Source of the DNA: Humibacillus sp. DSM 29435
Lineage (GTDB): Bacteria > Actinomycetota > Actinomycetes > Actinomycetales > Dermatophilaceae
Direction: 5' to 3'
DNA: 64,000 nt
NCBI RefSeq assembly: GCF_001758225.1
Contig: NZ_MAST01000034.1
Span: forward strand, 62,001-126,000
Below, one piece after another: positions 8,925 to 17,660 of this stretch. The notes under the pieces were generated by a model, which made no database searches, had not been told where the DNA came from, and saw only the letters and a list, made by a program, of their open reading frames with translations. Position numbers and translations under genes: made by a program. Each line of letters begins with the position of its first letter. Position 1 is the first letter of the stretch.

Positions 8925-9616
8925 GCGTTCGCTGCGCTCTCGAGGGTCGTCGTGAGGATCGAGGTGAAGAAGCCCCGCCCGTCGAGGCTCGGGCCGTAGC
9001 CCGTCTCGACCGCGTGCTCGGGGTGCGGCATCAGGCCGACGACGTTGCCTCGCTCGTTGGTGATGCCGGCGATGTTGCGGTACGACCCGTTGGGCCCGCG
9101 CCCATCGGCGTCGGTGACGTAACGGAAGGCCACTCGGCCCTCGCCCTCCAGACGGTCAAGGGTGTTCTCGTCGGCCACGAAAGCACCCTCGCCGTTCTTG
9201 AGCACGATGGTGATCTGCTGCCCGGGGGCGAAGTCGGAGGTCCAGGCCGTGGCGGCGTTCTCGACGACGAGACGCTGGTCGACACAGTTGAACTTGCGGT
9301 GGTCGTTGCGCACCAGGGCTCCCGGCAGCAGCTGGCTCTCGGCGAGCACCTGGAACCCGTTGCAGATACCGAGCACCGGCAGCCCGCCCCGGGCCGCGGG
9401 AACAAGCACGTCCATGACTGGGGCGAAGCGGGCAATCGCTCCGGCCCGCAGGTAGTCGCCGTACGAGAAGCCCCCGGGGAGGATGACGGCATCGACGCCG
9501 TGCAGGTCGGCATCGCCGTGCCACAACGAGACCGCCTCGCCGCCGCACTGACGAACCGCGCGCAGGGCGTCTCGGTCATCGAGCGAGCCGGGGAAGGTGA
9601 CAACCCCGACCTTCAC
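8921..9616 (-). CDS. purQ: Phosphoribosylformylglycinamidine synthase, glutaminase subunit
   Basis: A 231-residue class I glutamine amidotransferase supplying ammonia to PurL. The nucleophile elbow is [12 protein letters not shown] (Cys), the oxyanion strand is [15 protein letters not shown], and the catalytic His/Glu pair lies in [11 protein letters not shown]. The length matches the family. It overlaps purS by 4 bp at its start and purL by 4 bp at its end, so the three subunits are translationally coupled. Confidence 0.97.
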   Translation of the reverse strand: MKVGVVTFPGSLDDRDALRAVRQCGGEAVSLWHGDADLHGVDAVILPGGFSYGDYLRAGAIARFAPVMDVLVPAARGGLPVLGICNGFQVLAESQLLPGALVRNDHRKFNCVDQRLVVENAATAWTSDFAPGQQITIVLKNGEGAFVADENTLDRLEGEGRVAFRYVTDADGRGPNGSYRNIAGITNERGNVVGLMPHPEHAVETGYGPSLDGRGFFTSILTTTLESAANA

Positions 9617-9915
9617 TGCGCGTCGCCCTGGCCGTCTGCGCGCTCGGTGCCTTCGGTGTCGTGGGCGGCATCCAGGGTGTGCACCGATACGACGTCCTCG
9701 ATGACCGGGTTGCTGAGCAGGGTCTCGGCCGCCTCACGGGCGGCGGACAGGTGTGCGTCGGTGACCTCGCCATCAACTGTCAGCACGAAGCGTTTGCCTT
9801 GCCGAACGTCGGTGAACCCGTGCAGGCCGAGCCTGGGCAGTGCCCCTCCGACGGCCTGGCCCTGCGGGTCGAGGATCTCTGGCTTGAGCATGACGTCGAC
9901 GACGATGCTTCCCAT
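9613..9915 (-). CDS. purS: Phosphoribosylformylglycinamidine synthase subunit PurS
   Basis: A 100-residue PurS: N-terminal [20 protein letters not shown], then [20 protein letters not shown], the usual ferredoxin-like core that bridges PurQ and PurL. The C-terminal tail (after [12 protein letters not shown]) is extended by about 15 charged residues. It is the first gene of the purSQL operon. An AGGAG lies about 10 nt before the ATG, so unlike many genes here it has a Shine-Dalgarno sequence. Confidence 0.95.
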   Translation of the reverse strand: MGSIVVDVMLKPEILDPQGQAVGGALPRLGLHGFTDVRQGKRFVLTVDGEVTDAHLSAAREAAETLLSNPVIEDVVSVHTLDAAHDTEGTERADGQGDAQ

Positions 9916-10242
9916 CAGTGCTGTGCTCCTGGCTGCCGCGTGGTGCTCGTTTATCGGTCAGATGCCCTGGCCTATGCCCTGGTCAAGACGGTCGCAGTCT
10001 ATCCGGCCTCATCAGCCTGCTGGTCAACTTCGCCCGGATGCCGGTGGGCTCAGAACGGCTCTACCGACCGTTCGAGCCGTGCAGGAGCTCTTCGATGGAG
10101 AGCACGAACACCAGGGGTCACCGCCCGAGCCGGTTGAGGGCTTCGCGATACCGCCGGCCACGATGCCGACGCGTCGGGATCGATTCCACCGTCGCTGCGT
10201 AAGGTGGTGGCACAAGAACGTACCGCCACCAGGAGGTGCCAG
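9916..10242. other. Spacer between purS and enolase, no gene seen
   Basis: This 327-bp divergent spacer must carry promoters for purS (minus) and the enolase (plus), but I see no convincing -10/-35 pair. It holds a direct repeat of ATGCCCTGG (9962-9970 and 9974-9982) and one GGATGCCG octamer (10036). Short open frames on the plus strand (9918-10202) have no recognisable family. An inverted repeat GGTGGTGG...CCGCCACC sits just before the AGGAGG of the enolase and could be an RNA stem or operator. Confidence 0.4.
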
Positions 10243-11508
10243 ATGTCCTTCGAGATCGCGTCGTTGTCTGCCTTGGAGATCCTTGACTCGAGGTCGAGGC
10301 CGACGCTGTCGGTCACGGTCGAGCTGGCGGGCGGCCCTAAGGTGAGCGCGGGAGTCCCGTCTGGGGCCTCGACCGGCACCCGGGAGGCGGTCGAGCTGCG
10401 AGACGGCGACCCGGCCCGGTTCAGTGGCGCCGGGGTGTCCAAAGCCGTGGGCAACGTCAACGGTGAGATCGCCCAGCACCTGCTCGGTCGGTCCTTGGAC
10501 TCACTCGTCGAGGCCGACGAAGCGATGCAGGCGCTCGACGGCACCCCGAACAAGGCGCGCCTCGGCGCGAACGCGATCGTCGGCGTCTCGATGGCCCTGG
10601 CCCGCGCGCTCGCCGCGGCCGACGGCCAACCGTTGCACGCCTGGCTCCCGGGGTTCGGGCAGCCGGCCCGGTTGCCGGTGCCGTGTTTCAACGTCCTCAA
10701 CGGCGGCGTCCACGCCCCGAACCCGCTGGACTTCCAGGAGTTCATGGTCTGCCCGCTCGGGGCACCCTCGATGGCCGAGGCGGTGCGCTCGGGCGCCGAG
10801 GTCTACGCCGCGCTGCGGAAACGGCTCGTCGCCGGCGGCCACGCCACCGGCCTGGGCGACGAAGGTGGCTTCGCCCCCGACCTCACCGAGCCCGAGGACG
10901 TGCTGGCCATGATCGTGGCCGCCATCGAAGACGCCGGGTACACGCCCGGCACCACCGGCGTGGCCATCGCCCTGGACCCGGCCGCGTCGGAGTTCCGCCA
11001 GCACGACGGCACCTACCGGGTGGCCGGCCAGTCTTTGTCCAGCACCGACCTGGTCGAGCGGTACGCCGCCATGGTGGCCGCCTACCCGATCTGGAGCATC
11101 GAGGACGGTCTCGGCGAGAGCGACCACTCCGGCTGGCAGCAGCTGACCGCTCGCCTCGGCGACCAGATCCAGCTCGTGGGCGACGACAACTTCTGCACCA
11201 ACCCGGCGATCATCGCCGAGGCCATCTCCGACGGGATAGCCAACGCCGCCCTGATCAAGCTCAACCAGATCGGCACCGTCAGCGAAACCCTGGAGGCGAT
11301 GGCCGTCTGCCATCGCGCCGGGTACGCCCAGATGGTCTCCCACCGGTCGGGCGAGACTCCCGACACCTTCATTGCCGACCTTGCGGTCGCCACCGGATGC
11401 GGGCAGATCAAGACCGGGGCCCCGGCGCGCGGCGAGCGGGTCGCCAAGTACAACCGGCTCATCGAGATCGCAGTGGCCCGGCCCGACCTCCCCTTCGGCC
11501 GACCCTGA
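10243..11508 (+). CDS. eno: Enolase (phosphopyruvate hydratase)
   Basis: The 421-residue product catalyses 2-phosphoglycerate to phosphoenolpyruvate in glycolysis. Family marks are ALEILDSRSRPT, the mobile loop SGASTG, GLGDEGGFAPDL, the metal ligand region WSIEDGL, the catalytic lysine region ALIKLNQIGTVSET and VSHRSGETPDTFIADLAV. It differs from the usual bacterial forms in places (DDNFCTNP rather than DDLFVTNP, PARGERVAKYNRL rather than PARSDR). ATG at 10243 is preferred over 10204 because AGGAGG precedes it and the family begins there. It sits apart from the ftsB-type neighbourhood usual for the housekeeping copy, so it may be a second, acquired paralogue. Confidence 0.9.
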   Translation: MSFEIASLSALEILDSRSRPTLSVTVELAGGPKVSAGVPSGASTGTREAVELRDGDPARFSGAGVSKAVGNVNGEIAQHLLGRSLDSLVEADEAMQALDGTPNKARLGANAIVGVSMALARALAAADGQPLHAWLPGFGQPARLPVPCFNVLNGGVHAPNPLDFQEFMVCPLGAPSMAEAVRSGAEVYAALRKRLVAGGHATGLGDEGGFAPDLTEPEDVLAMIVAAIEDAGYTPGTTGVAIALDPAASEFRQHDGTYRVAGQSLSSTDLVERYAAMVAAYPIWSIEDGLGESDHSGWQQLTARLGDQIQLVGDDNFCTNPAIIAEAISDGIANAALIKLNQIGTVSETLEAMAVCHRAGYAQMVSHRSGETPDTFIADLAVATGCGQIKTGAPARGERVAKYNRLIEIAVARPDLPFGRP

Positions 11509-11581
11509 CCGACGTCGTGCCCGGGCAGTGCTGCATGGGGGCGACGTGTGACCACCATCGCGGATTCGGCGGACCGGTGAG

Positions 11582-12133
11582 ATGAGACCCGCTGTCGTGT
11601 TGGTGTCCGGCGCACCAGGGTCCGGAAAGACCACCCTGGCAGGGCCGCTCAGCCGACAGCTCGGCCTGCCGCTGATCGCCAAGGACGTCATCAAGGAGCG
11701 TCTGACCGCGGCCCTCCCCCAACCCTCGCCGGGTGGTCCTGACCCGCTCACCTGGTCACGAACTGTCGGAAGGGCCGCCATGGAGGTCATGTGGGCGCTC
11801 GCCGGCCAGCCCGTGCCGGTGATGCTCGAGGCCAACTTCCGCCCGCGCAGCAACATCGAGCGTGAGCAGCTGCTCGCATTGGACCGGCCCATCATCGAGG
11901 TCTACTGCCAGTGCCCGCCCGGTCTGGCCGCCGAGCGGTACGCCCTGCGGGCGACGACCGGCAGGCGCGACTCACGGACGCACGTGGTCACCGCGCTCAC
12001 TGGCGAGATACTCGCCGAGTTCGACACGCCGATGGGCGTGGGTGAGCTCGTGACCGTCGACACCTCCGGCCCCGTCGACGTCGGCCGGGTGGCCAGCCAG
12101 GTGCGCGCCCTGCTGGCCCCTGTCGCCGGCTGA
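11582..12133 (+). CDS. P-loop kinase-like ATP-binding protein
   Basis: A 183-residue single-domain NTPase. Walker A is GAPGSGKTTLAG at residues 10-21, followed by LPLIAKDVIKERL (typical of zeta-toxin/chloramphenicol-phosphotransferase-like kinases, where the aspartate contacts substrate) and PVMLEANFRPRS. The probable LID arginines are in RYALRATTGRRDSR. The substrate is not predictable. It lies 73 bp after the enolase on the same strand and is probably co-transcribed. No antitoxin-like gene is adjacent, so a toxin role is not supported. Confidence 0.75.
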   Translation: MRPAVVLVSGAPGSGKTTLAGPLSRQLGLPLIAKDVIKERLTAALPQPSPGGPDPLTWSRTVGRAAMEVMWALAGQPVPVMLEANFRPRSNIEREQLLALDRPIIEVYCQCPPGLAAERYALRATTGRRDSRTHVVTALTGEILAEFDTPMGVGELVTVDTSGPVDVGRVASQVRALLAPVAG

Positions 12134-12158
12134 CCCGTTACGACAGCGGCCTGCCGCG

Positions 12159-12213
12159 CGTACGAAAGTGGCCACTCGACTGGGTGGCCCGGTCGAGTGG
12201 CCAGTTGCGTACG
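12159..12213. terminator. Bidirectional hairpin, same family as 6443-6579
   Basis: Arms of 22 bp at 12159-12180 and 12192-12213 pair with three mismatches and share the CCACTCGAC/GTCGAGTGG core with the purL-end repeat. It lies between the convergent ends of the kinase gene and purC and probably terminates both. Confidence 0.68.
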
Positions 12214-12256
12214 CGATGTTGGTGGGTACGGGGCCCATCGCCGTGGGGCAAACGGG

Positions 12257-13159
12257 TCAGAAGGTCTCACCGGTGAACAGCTCGAAGACCTCGACATACT
12301 TCGCCCGGGTCTCGGCCACGACCTGCTCCGGCAACGGCGGTGGCGCCTCCCCGCTCGAGCGCGACCAGCCCGACTCAGGCGAGGTCAACCAGTTGCGCAC
12401 GAACTGCTTGTCGTACGAGGGCTGCACGCGACCCGGCCGCCAGGCCGCAGCCGGCCAGAAGCGTGACGAGTCGGGCGTCAACACCTCGTCGGCGAGCACC
12501 AGCCCACCACGGGCGTCGCGGTCGCCCGGGCCCAGGCCGAACTCCACCTTGGTGTCGGCGATGAGGATGCCGCGCTCGGCCGCGAGCTCGTTGCCGCGCG
12601 CGAGAATGGCGCAGGTGAGCTCGGACACCTCGGCGGCGAGGTCAGCACCGATCTCGGCGTCGACCTGCTCAGGCGTCATCGGCTGGTCGTGCTCGCCGAG
12701 GGGGGCCTTCGTCGACGGCGTGAAGATCGGCTCCGCCAGGCGAGACCCGTCGGTCAGACCCTCGGGCAGGGGGATGCCGCTCACGGTGCCCTTCTCGACG
12801 TACTCCTCGAGACCTCCCCCGGTCAGGTAGGCCCGGGCAACCGCCTCGACCTTGAGCATCTCGAGACGCCGCACCAGCACCGCCCGCCCCGACACGGCAT
12901 CCGGCACGTCGGTCGACACGACGTGGTTGGGCACCAGGTCGGCAAGCTGGTCGAACCACCACAGCGACAGCCGCGTGAGCACGACGCCCTTGTCGGGGAT
13001 GGGGGTGTCGAGCACCCAGTCGTAGGCCGAGATGCGGTCGGAGGCCACGAGCAGGAGGCGATCGTCGACGGGTCGACCCGTGGGGCCGAGGGGCGCGTAC
13101 AGGTCGCGCACCTTGCCCGAGTAGAGGTGCTCGTAGCCCGGCAGCTGTGCGGCGGTCAT
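12257..13159 (-). CDS. purC: Phosphoribosylaminoimidazole-succinocarboxamide synthase
   Basis: The 300-residue SAICAR synthetase joins aspartate to CAIR using ATP (step 8 of IMP synthesis). Motifs are YSGKVRDLY at the N-terminus, LLVASDRISAYDWV, the RAYLTGGG region, LAEPIFTPSTKA, ILIADTKVEFG and DEVLTPDSSRFWP. The length is that of the longer eukaryote/actinobacterial form. Its ATG overlaps the purD stop by 4 bp, so purD-purC are a coupled pair. The downstream hairpin at 12159-12213 marks the transcript end. Confidence 0.96.
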   Translation of the reverse strand: MTAAQLPGYEHLYSGKVRDLYAPLGPTGRPVDDRLLLVASDRISAYDWVLDTPIPDKGVVLTRLSLWWFDQLADLVPNHVVSTDVPDAVSGRAVLVRRLEMLKVEAVARAYLTGGGLEEYVEKGTVSGIPLPEGLTDGSRLAEPIFTPSTKAPLGEHDQPMTPEQVDAEIGADLAAEVSELTCAILARGNELAAERGILIADTKVEFGLGPGDRDARGGLVLADEVLTPDSSRFWPAAAWRPGRVQPSYDKQFVRNWLTSPESGWSRSSGEAPPPLPEQVVAETRAKYVEVFELFTGETF

Positions 13160-14442
13160 GACAGTCCTTCCACGACGATCTCGCCCCGCTCGGCGCGGCT
13201 GGCGATGTCACTGCGATGGTGCGAGCCCGGCAGGTCGATCAGCGCGACCGCCCGATAGGCCGTCTTCCGCGCCTTGGCGAGCGTGCTGCCGACGGCGACC
13301 ACGTCGAGCACGCGCCCGCCCGACGAGACGAGTGAGCCGCCGTCGTCACGCCTCGTGCCGGCGTGCAGCACGACGACGTTCGGCACCTCAGCCGCCGCGT
13401 CGAGCCCGGTGACGGGGTCGCCCGTTCGGGGTGCGTCGGGATAGCCCTGCGAGGCGACGACCACCACGACGGCTCGGTCTGCAGACCAGCGCAGCGGCCC
13501 GAAGGCCGCCAAGCCGGCCGTCGCGGTGGCCAGCAGCAGCTGGCCGAACGGCGACTCGAGCCGCGCGAGACAGGCCTGCCCGTCGGGGTCACCGAACCGC
13601 ACGTTGAACTCGATGACCCTCGGGCCGCGTCGCGTCAGAGCGAGCCCGACGTAGAGCACCCCCACGAAGGGGATGCCGCGTCGGCGCATCTCATCGACCG
13701 TCGGCTGGGCGATGCGGGCCACCACCTCGTCGGCGAGGCCGGCGGGGGCCCACTCGAGAGGTGAGTAGGCACCCATGCCGCCGGTGTTGGGTCCGCGGTC
13801 GTCATCGCCGACCCGTTTGAAGTCCTGAGCCGGCGAGAGTGCGACCACGGTCTCGCCGTCGGAGAGGCAGAAGACCGACACCTCCGGCCCGTCGAGAAAC
13901 TCCTCGACCACCAGCCGCCCTCCCGGCTTGGCCAGACAACGGTCGGCGTGGGCGAGCGCCTCGTCGCGGGAGTCGGTGACCACGACCCCCTTGCCGGCGG
14001 CGAGGCCGTCGTCCTTGACGACGTGGGGGGCGCCCAGCGCGTCGAGCGCTGCTTCGACCTCATCGAGGCTCGTGCAGACGTGAGCGAGGGCGGTCGGCAC
14101 GTCGGCCGAGGCCATGACCTCCTTGGCGAACGACTTGCTGCCCTCGAGCTGCGCCGCAGCAGCCGATGGGCCGAGCACGGCCACCCCCGCCGCGCGGCAG
14201 GCGTCGGCGACCCCGGCGACGAGCGGCGCCTCAGGGCCGACGACCACGAGGTCGACCTGGTGGTGGCGGGCCAGGAGCACCACGGCCTCACCGTCGAGAA
14301 TGTCGATCGGCACACAGAGCGCCGTCGCGTCGATGCCGGGGTTGCCGGGAGCCGCGACCACGGCGTCGACCTCGGGGTCGGCTGCCAAGGCCATCACGAT
14401 CGCGTGCTCACGCGCGCCGGAACCGAGGACGAGAACCTTCAC
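13156..14442 (-). CDS. purD: Phosphoribosylamine-glycine ligase
   Basis: The 428-residue GAR synthetase is an ATP-grasp enzyme for step 2 of purine synthesis. Seen are the N-terminal [43 protein letters not shown] (ATP-grasp lysine and glycine loop), [19 protein letters not shown] and [18 protein letters not shown] at 14442 is chosen over the in-frame GTG at 14451 because it gives the family N-terminus and lies 7 nt after TAGGGT (leaderless). It is followed by purC with a 4-bp overlap. Confidence 0.96.
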   Translation of the reverse strand: MKVLVLGSGAREHAIVMALAADPEVDAVVAAPGNPGIDATALCVPIDILDGEAVVLLARHHQVDLVVVGPEAPLVAGVADACRAAGVAVLGPSAAAAQLEGSKSFAKEVMASADVPTALAHVCTSLDEVEAALDALGAPHVVKDDGLAAGKGVVVTDSRDEALAHADRCLAKPGGRLVVEEFLDGPEVSVFCLSDGETVVALSPAQDFKRVGDDDRGPNTGGMGAYSPLEWAPAGLADEVVARIAQPTVDEMRRRGIPFVGVLYVGLALTRRGPRVIEFNVRFGDPDGQACLARLESPFGQLLLATATAGLAAFGPLRWSADRAVVVVVASQGYPDAPRTGDPVTGLDAAAEVPNVVVLHAGTRRDDGGSLVSSGGRVLDVVAVGSTLAKARKTAYRAVALIDLPGSHHRSDIASRAERGEIVVEGLS

Positions 14443-14449
14443 GGCGCCC

Positions 14450-14455
14450 ACCCTA
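14450..14455 (-). promoter_or_regulatory. -10 element TAGGGT of purD
   Basis: TAGGGT on the reverse strand ends 7 nt before GTG 14442, which decides that start over the GTG at 14451 lying inside the promoter. Confidence 0.5.
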
Positions 14456-14541
14456 TGGGCTGACCGGGCCAGCCGGGCCGCCCAAACCAGCCTTCTGCAG
14501 TTCAGCAGCGTCGGTGGCGCTCAGCGGTCGGGCCAGGGGTG

Positions 14542-14569
14542 ACCGGCGCTGCAGCGCTGCGGCGCCGGT
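14542..14569 (-). terminator. GC-rich hairpin after the GNAT gene
   Basis: Perfect arms ACCGGCGC and GCGCCGGT enclose 12 nt. The hairpin begins 14 bp beyond the GNAT stop and lies upstream of the purD promoter, so it would insulate the two genes. There is no T tract. Confidence 0.5.
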
Positions 14570-14583
14570 GAGCCCACCGAGCG

Positions 14584-15234
14584 TCACTGACCCCGGTCGG
14601 CGTCGCCGGCATCCGACAGCCGGGCCAGCAGGCGGGAGCGCACCATCGGCCACTCGTCGACCAGGATCGAGTGCACGGCCGAGTCACGCCACGACCCGTC
14701 GGCGCGACGGCTGTCGCGGCGGGTCACGCCCTCGAGGCTGGCCCCCAGCTTGAGGATGGCCGCCCGCGACCGGGCGTTGACCACGTCGGTCTGGATCTTG
14801 ACGCGCCCGAACCCGCACGACCCGAAGGCGTGGGCGAGCAGCAGCAGCTTCGTCTCCGGGTTGACCGCGGTGCCCCACCAGCGTGAGCCGTACATCGTCC
14901 AGCCGAGATGCACGTGCTGACGAACCACATCGACGTCACCGAGCGAGGTCGACCCGACGACGGTGCCGGCCGCCCCGAGCGCGGAGTCGGCGACCAGACG
15001 AACCGTGTAGGCCGTGCGGCCGGAACTCGCGGCCGCGACAGAGCTCGCCACGAACGCTTCGGTGTCGGCTATCGACCGGTGCGGCTCCGACATCCGGTAC
15101 CCCTCCGCGTAGCAGCGCGGGTCGGCGTAGACGGCAAGCAGCCCAGCGGCATCCGAATGGCTCATCCGGTCGAGGCGAACGGTGCGTCCGATGAGTGGCG
15201 CTCCAGTCGGCGGGACGCAGTCAGGAACAGGCAT
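14584..15234 (-). CDS. GNAT N-acetyltransferase, RimJ/RimL type
   Basis: A 216-residue single-domain GNAT of the RimJ/RimL group. The N-terminal IGRTVRLDRMSHSDA is typical, as is the central LGWTMYGSRWWGTAVNPETK (acetyl-CoA loop), KIQTDVVNARSRAAILKLGA and EGVTRRDSRRADGSWRDSAV. Relatives acetylate protein N-termini or small amines; the substrate here is unknown. The ATG lies 6 nt after TAGTCT on the reverse strand, and that hexamer is interlocked with a TAGACT facing the helicase gene. Confidence 0.86.
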   Translation of the reverse strand: MPVPDCVPPTGAPLIGRTVRLDRMSHSDAAGLLAVYADPRCYAEGYRMSEPHRSIADTEAFVASSVAAASSGRTAYTVRLVADSALGAAGTVVGSTSLGDVDVVRQHVHLGWTMYGSRWWGTAVNPETKLLLLAHAFGSCGFGRVKIQTDVVNARSRAAILKLGASLEGVTRRDSRRADGSWRDSAVHSILVDEWPMVRSRLLARLSDAGDADRGQ

Positions 15235-15240
15235 GAAGTG

Positions 15241-15250
15241 AGACTAGACT
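15241..15250. promoter_or_regulatory. Interlocked divergent -10 elements (AGACTAGACT)
   Basis: TAGTCT on the minus strand (15246-15241) is 6 nt before the GNAT ATG. TAGACT on the plus strand (15245-15250) faces the helicase gene, giving it a leader of roughly 30 nt. The two share the TA at 15245-15246. Confidence 0.48.
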
Positions 15251-15252
15251 CG

Positions 15253-15294
15253 ATGGTTCCCGCGCCACCCCTCGATCGTTTTGGATGTCAGTGA
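15253..15294 (+). other. Possible 13-codon upstream frame before the helicase
   Basis: An ATG at 15253 opens a frame encoding MVPAPPLDRFGCQ. Its TGA at 15292-15294 overlaps the GTG at 15291 that is an alternative start of the helicase. The arrangement could couple translation, but the ATG is only 2 nt from the predicted -10, so it may not be transcribed from that promoter. Confidence 0.2.
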
Positions 15295-17660
15295 GCTCTT
15301 CGAACGCCGTGACCCGTCCGCTGGGCTCCGAGATCCCCGCACCGGGTGGCCAGCCTGACGTCGTCGCAGACCAGATCGCCCTCGAGCAGGAGCACGTCGA
15401 CCGGGTGCACCGTGAGCTCGAGAAGGCCGGCCTGCGGGCCGACGTGGTGCAGGCGGAGGGTCTCGCCCGCGGTCGCATCGTCAAGTCGGGCGAGGTGGGC
15501 TACGAGGAGGCGGCTGGGCTCTTCGAGCGAGACGCCTTGATGTTCCATGCCGCCAAGCGGCGCAGCGCGCTCGACACGCAGTACGAGGGGCTCGTGTTCG
15601 GTCGCCTCGACATCGACCACAGGATGCCGGCGCACCCGCACGCACCCGGCGCCGCCGAGTCGACGGCCTCGGCCCACGGCCGCGCCAACGACAGCGTCCA
15701 CGGTGGTCACAGCCCCTCCGAGGCCGGCGCTGCCGAGGCAGACGAGCCCAGCACCGACGCCCGAGAGGTGCGCTACATCGGCCGCCTCGGGGTGCGCGAC
15801 GACGACTACGAGCCGCTCGTCATCGACTGGCGGGCCCCCGCGGCCGCCCCGTTCTACCAGGCCACCCCCACGCAGCCGATGGGCGTGCTGCGCCGACGCG
15901 TGCTGCGTAGCAAGGGCGCCGTCGTGATCGGTGTCGAGGACGACCTGATGGTGCCCGAGGCCCCCGACGACCTCGTGATCGTCGGCGACGGCGCCCTCAT
16001 GGCGGCCCTCACCCGCAGCCGCGGGGCCCGCATGCGCGACATCGTCGCCACCATCCAGGCGCATCAGGACCAGGCGATCCGGGCCAGCGCCCGCGGCATC
16101 ACCGAGATCACCGGCGGCCCCGGCACCGGCAAGACCGTCGTGGCCCTGCACCGGGCCGCCTTCCTGCTGTACTCCGACCGGCGCCGTTTCGAGTCGGGCG
16201 GGATCCTCGTGCTCGGCCCGTCGGGGGCCTACACCGCCTACATCGAGCGGGTGCTGCCCTCGCTCGGCGAGGAGAGCGTGACCCTGCGCGCACTCGGCGA
16301 CGTGGTGGACGCCATGCACGCCGAACGCTTCGACCCACCCGCGGTCGCGCGGCTCAAGGGCTCGACCCGCGTTCGCGACCTGCTCAGCGCGGCCTCACGC
16401 GGACGCGTGCCCGACGGCCCGAGCGAGTTCCGGGCCATGGTCACCGGGCGGGCGGTGCGTCTCGACTCCCGGGCGCTCGACCGGGTGCGCGCCCAGGTGC
16501 TGCGTCAGCACCAGCGCAACCAGGCCATGCCGGCCGCACGAGCGGCCCTCGGCGAGGCGGCCTGGGCTGCGGTCAGCAGTTTCGGCTCGGCCGGAGACCG
16601 CGACGCCAAGGTCGAGTTCATCGACAAGTGGGAGGACCACCGCGACGTCGAGGCCTTCATGCGGGCGTGGTGGCCGCAGGTCGACCCCCGCGAGGTGCTG
16701 CTGTGGCTGGCCGACCCCGAGGTGGTGCACCGACACGCCCGAGGGCGGATGTCACCCGAAGACGTGCGAGCCATGGCGGCCTCCTTCGCGGTGGCTCTCG
16801 ACACCGGAACCTGGTCGGTCGCCGACGTCGCCCTGGTCGACGACCTGGCGGCCCGCGTCGGGCCGGTCCAGGATGCGGAACAGGAGGAGCGTGGCTTCTA
16901 TGAGATCGAGGAGCTCGACGACCTCACCTCCTACGGTGTCACCGAGGTGCAGCCCGTGTCGGGGCCACAACGGTCCGAGCGTGCTGCGGCTGGGCCGCTC
17001 GACCCCCGCGAGCGGCTGCTGGCCGGACGCATCGGCCGACCCGACGACTACGCGCACGTGCTGGTCGACGAGGCCCAGGACCTCTCCCCCATGCAGTGGC
17101 GCATGGTAGGGCGCCGAGGCCGCCATGCGTCGTGGACGGTCGTGGGCGATGCCGCCCAAGCCTCCTGGCCCGATGTGGTCGAGGCGGGCGCGGCCCGTGA
17201 CGAGGCCTTCGGCACCCAGGCACGCCAGGCCTTCCACATGCAGACCAACTATCGCAACGCCCGCGAGATCTTCGACTACGCGGCGTCGGTCGTGCGCCGT
17301 GAGGTGCCCGACGCCGACATCCCCGACGCAGTGCGAGAGACCGGGATCGACCCCGTCGAGGGGCCGCTGGGGCCGGATCCGCTGTCGTCGGTTCGCGCGG
17401 CCGTCGGCGCTCTGCTGGGCCAGGTCGACGGTTCGATCGCGGTCGTCACCCCCCACCTGTACGCCGGCCGGCTCGCCAGTCTCGACGGTTCGGAGGGCGG
17501 CCGGGTGCACGTCGTCGACCCGATGTCGACCAAGGGTCTGGAGTACGACGCGACCGTGGTCATCGACCCCGCAGAGATCACTCGGGAGTCTCCCGGAGGC
17601 ATTCGCGTGCTTTATGTGGTTTTGACCCGAGCCGCTCACAGAATGACGATACTTTCCTGA
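15285..17660 (+). CDS. HelD/HelR-type superfamily 1 ATPase
   Basis: A 791-residue UvrD-like protein with an N-terminal coiled coil (IALEQEHVDRVHRELEKAGL) typical of HelD/HelR, proteins that bind RNA polymerase and release it from stalled complexes or rifampicin. Walker A GGPGTGKTVVALHRAAFLLY is near residue 277. The DEAQDLSPMQWRM box is near 593, with QTNYRNAREIFDYA and the final YVVLTRAAHRMTIL motif following. A low-complexity stretch around residues 110-155 (HPHAPGAAESTASAHG) interrupts the N-terminal half. I see no rifamycin-associated inverted repeat upstream. The start could be ATG 15285 or GTG 15291. Confidence 0.88.
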   Translation: MSVSSSNAVTRPLGSEIPAPGGQPDVVADQIALEQEHVDRVHRELEKAGLRADVVQAEGLARGRIVKSGEVGYEEAAGLFERDALMFHAAKRRSALDTQYEGLVFGRLDIDHRMPAHPHAPGAAESTASAHGRANDSVHGGHSPSEAGAAEADEPSTDAREVRYIGRLGVRDDDYEPLVIDWRAPAAAPFYQATPTQPMGVLRRRVLRSKGAVVIGVEDDLMVPEAPDDLVIVGDGALMAALTRSRGARMRDIVATIQAHQDQAIRASARGITEITGGPGTGKTVVALHRAAFLLYSDRRRFESGGILVLGPSGAYTAYIERVLPSLGEESVTLRALGDVVDAMHAERFDPPAVARLKGSTRVRDLLSAASRGRVPDGPSEFRAMVTGRAVRLDSRALDRVRAQVLRQHQRNQAMPAARAALGEAAWAAVSSFGSAGDRDAKVEFIDKWEDHRDVEAFMRAWWPQVDPREVLLWLADPEVVHRHARGRMSPEDVRAMAASFAVALDTGTWSVADVALVDDLAARVGPVQDAEQEERGFYEIEELDDLTSYGVTEVQPVSGPQRSERAAAGPLDPRERLLAGRIGRPDDYAHVLVDEAQDLSPMQWRMVGRRGRHASWTVVGDAAQASWPDVVEAGAARDEAFGTQARQAFHMQTNYRNAREIFDYAASVVRREVPDADIPDAVRETGIDPVEGPLGPDPLSSVRAAVGALLGQVDGSIAVVTPHLYAGRLASLDGSEGGRVHVVDPMSTKGLEYDATVVIDPAEITRESPGGIRVLYVVLTRAAHRMTILS

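Noticed and set aside
7161-8999. 612-residue plus-strand open frame
   Set aside because: It is antisense to purL, whose motifs are unmistakable.
11582-12133. Zeta-type toxin of a toxin-antitoxin pair
   Set aside because: The P-loop kinase fold is similar, but no small antitoxin gene is adjacent and the upstream partner is an enolase.
15235-15290. Rifamycin-associated element before the HelR-like gene
   Set aside because: No inverted repeat of the GGGGCTTG/CAAGCCCC kind is present, so antibiotic induction is not supported.
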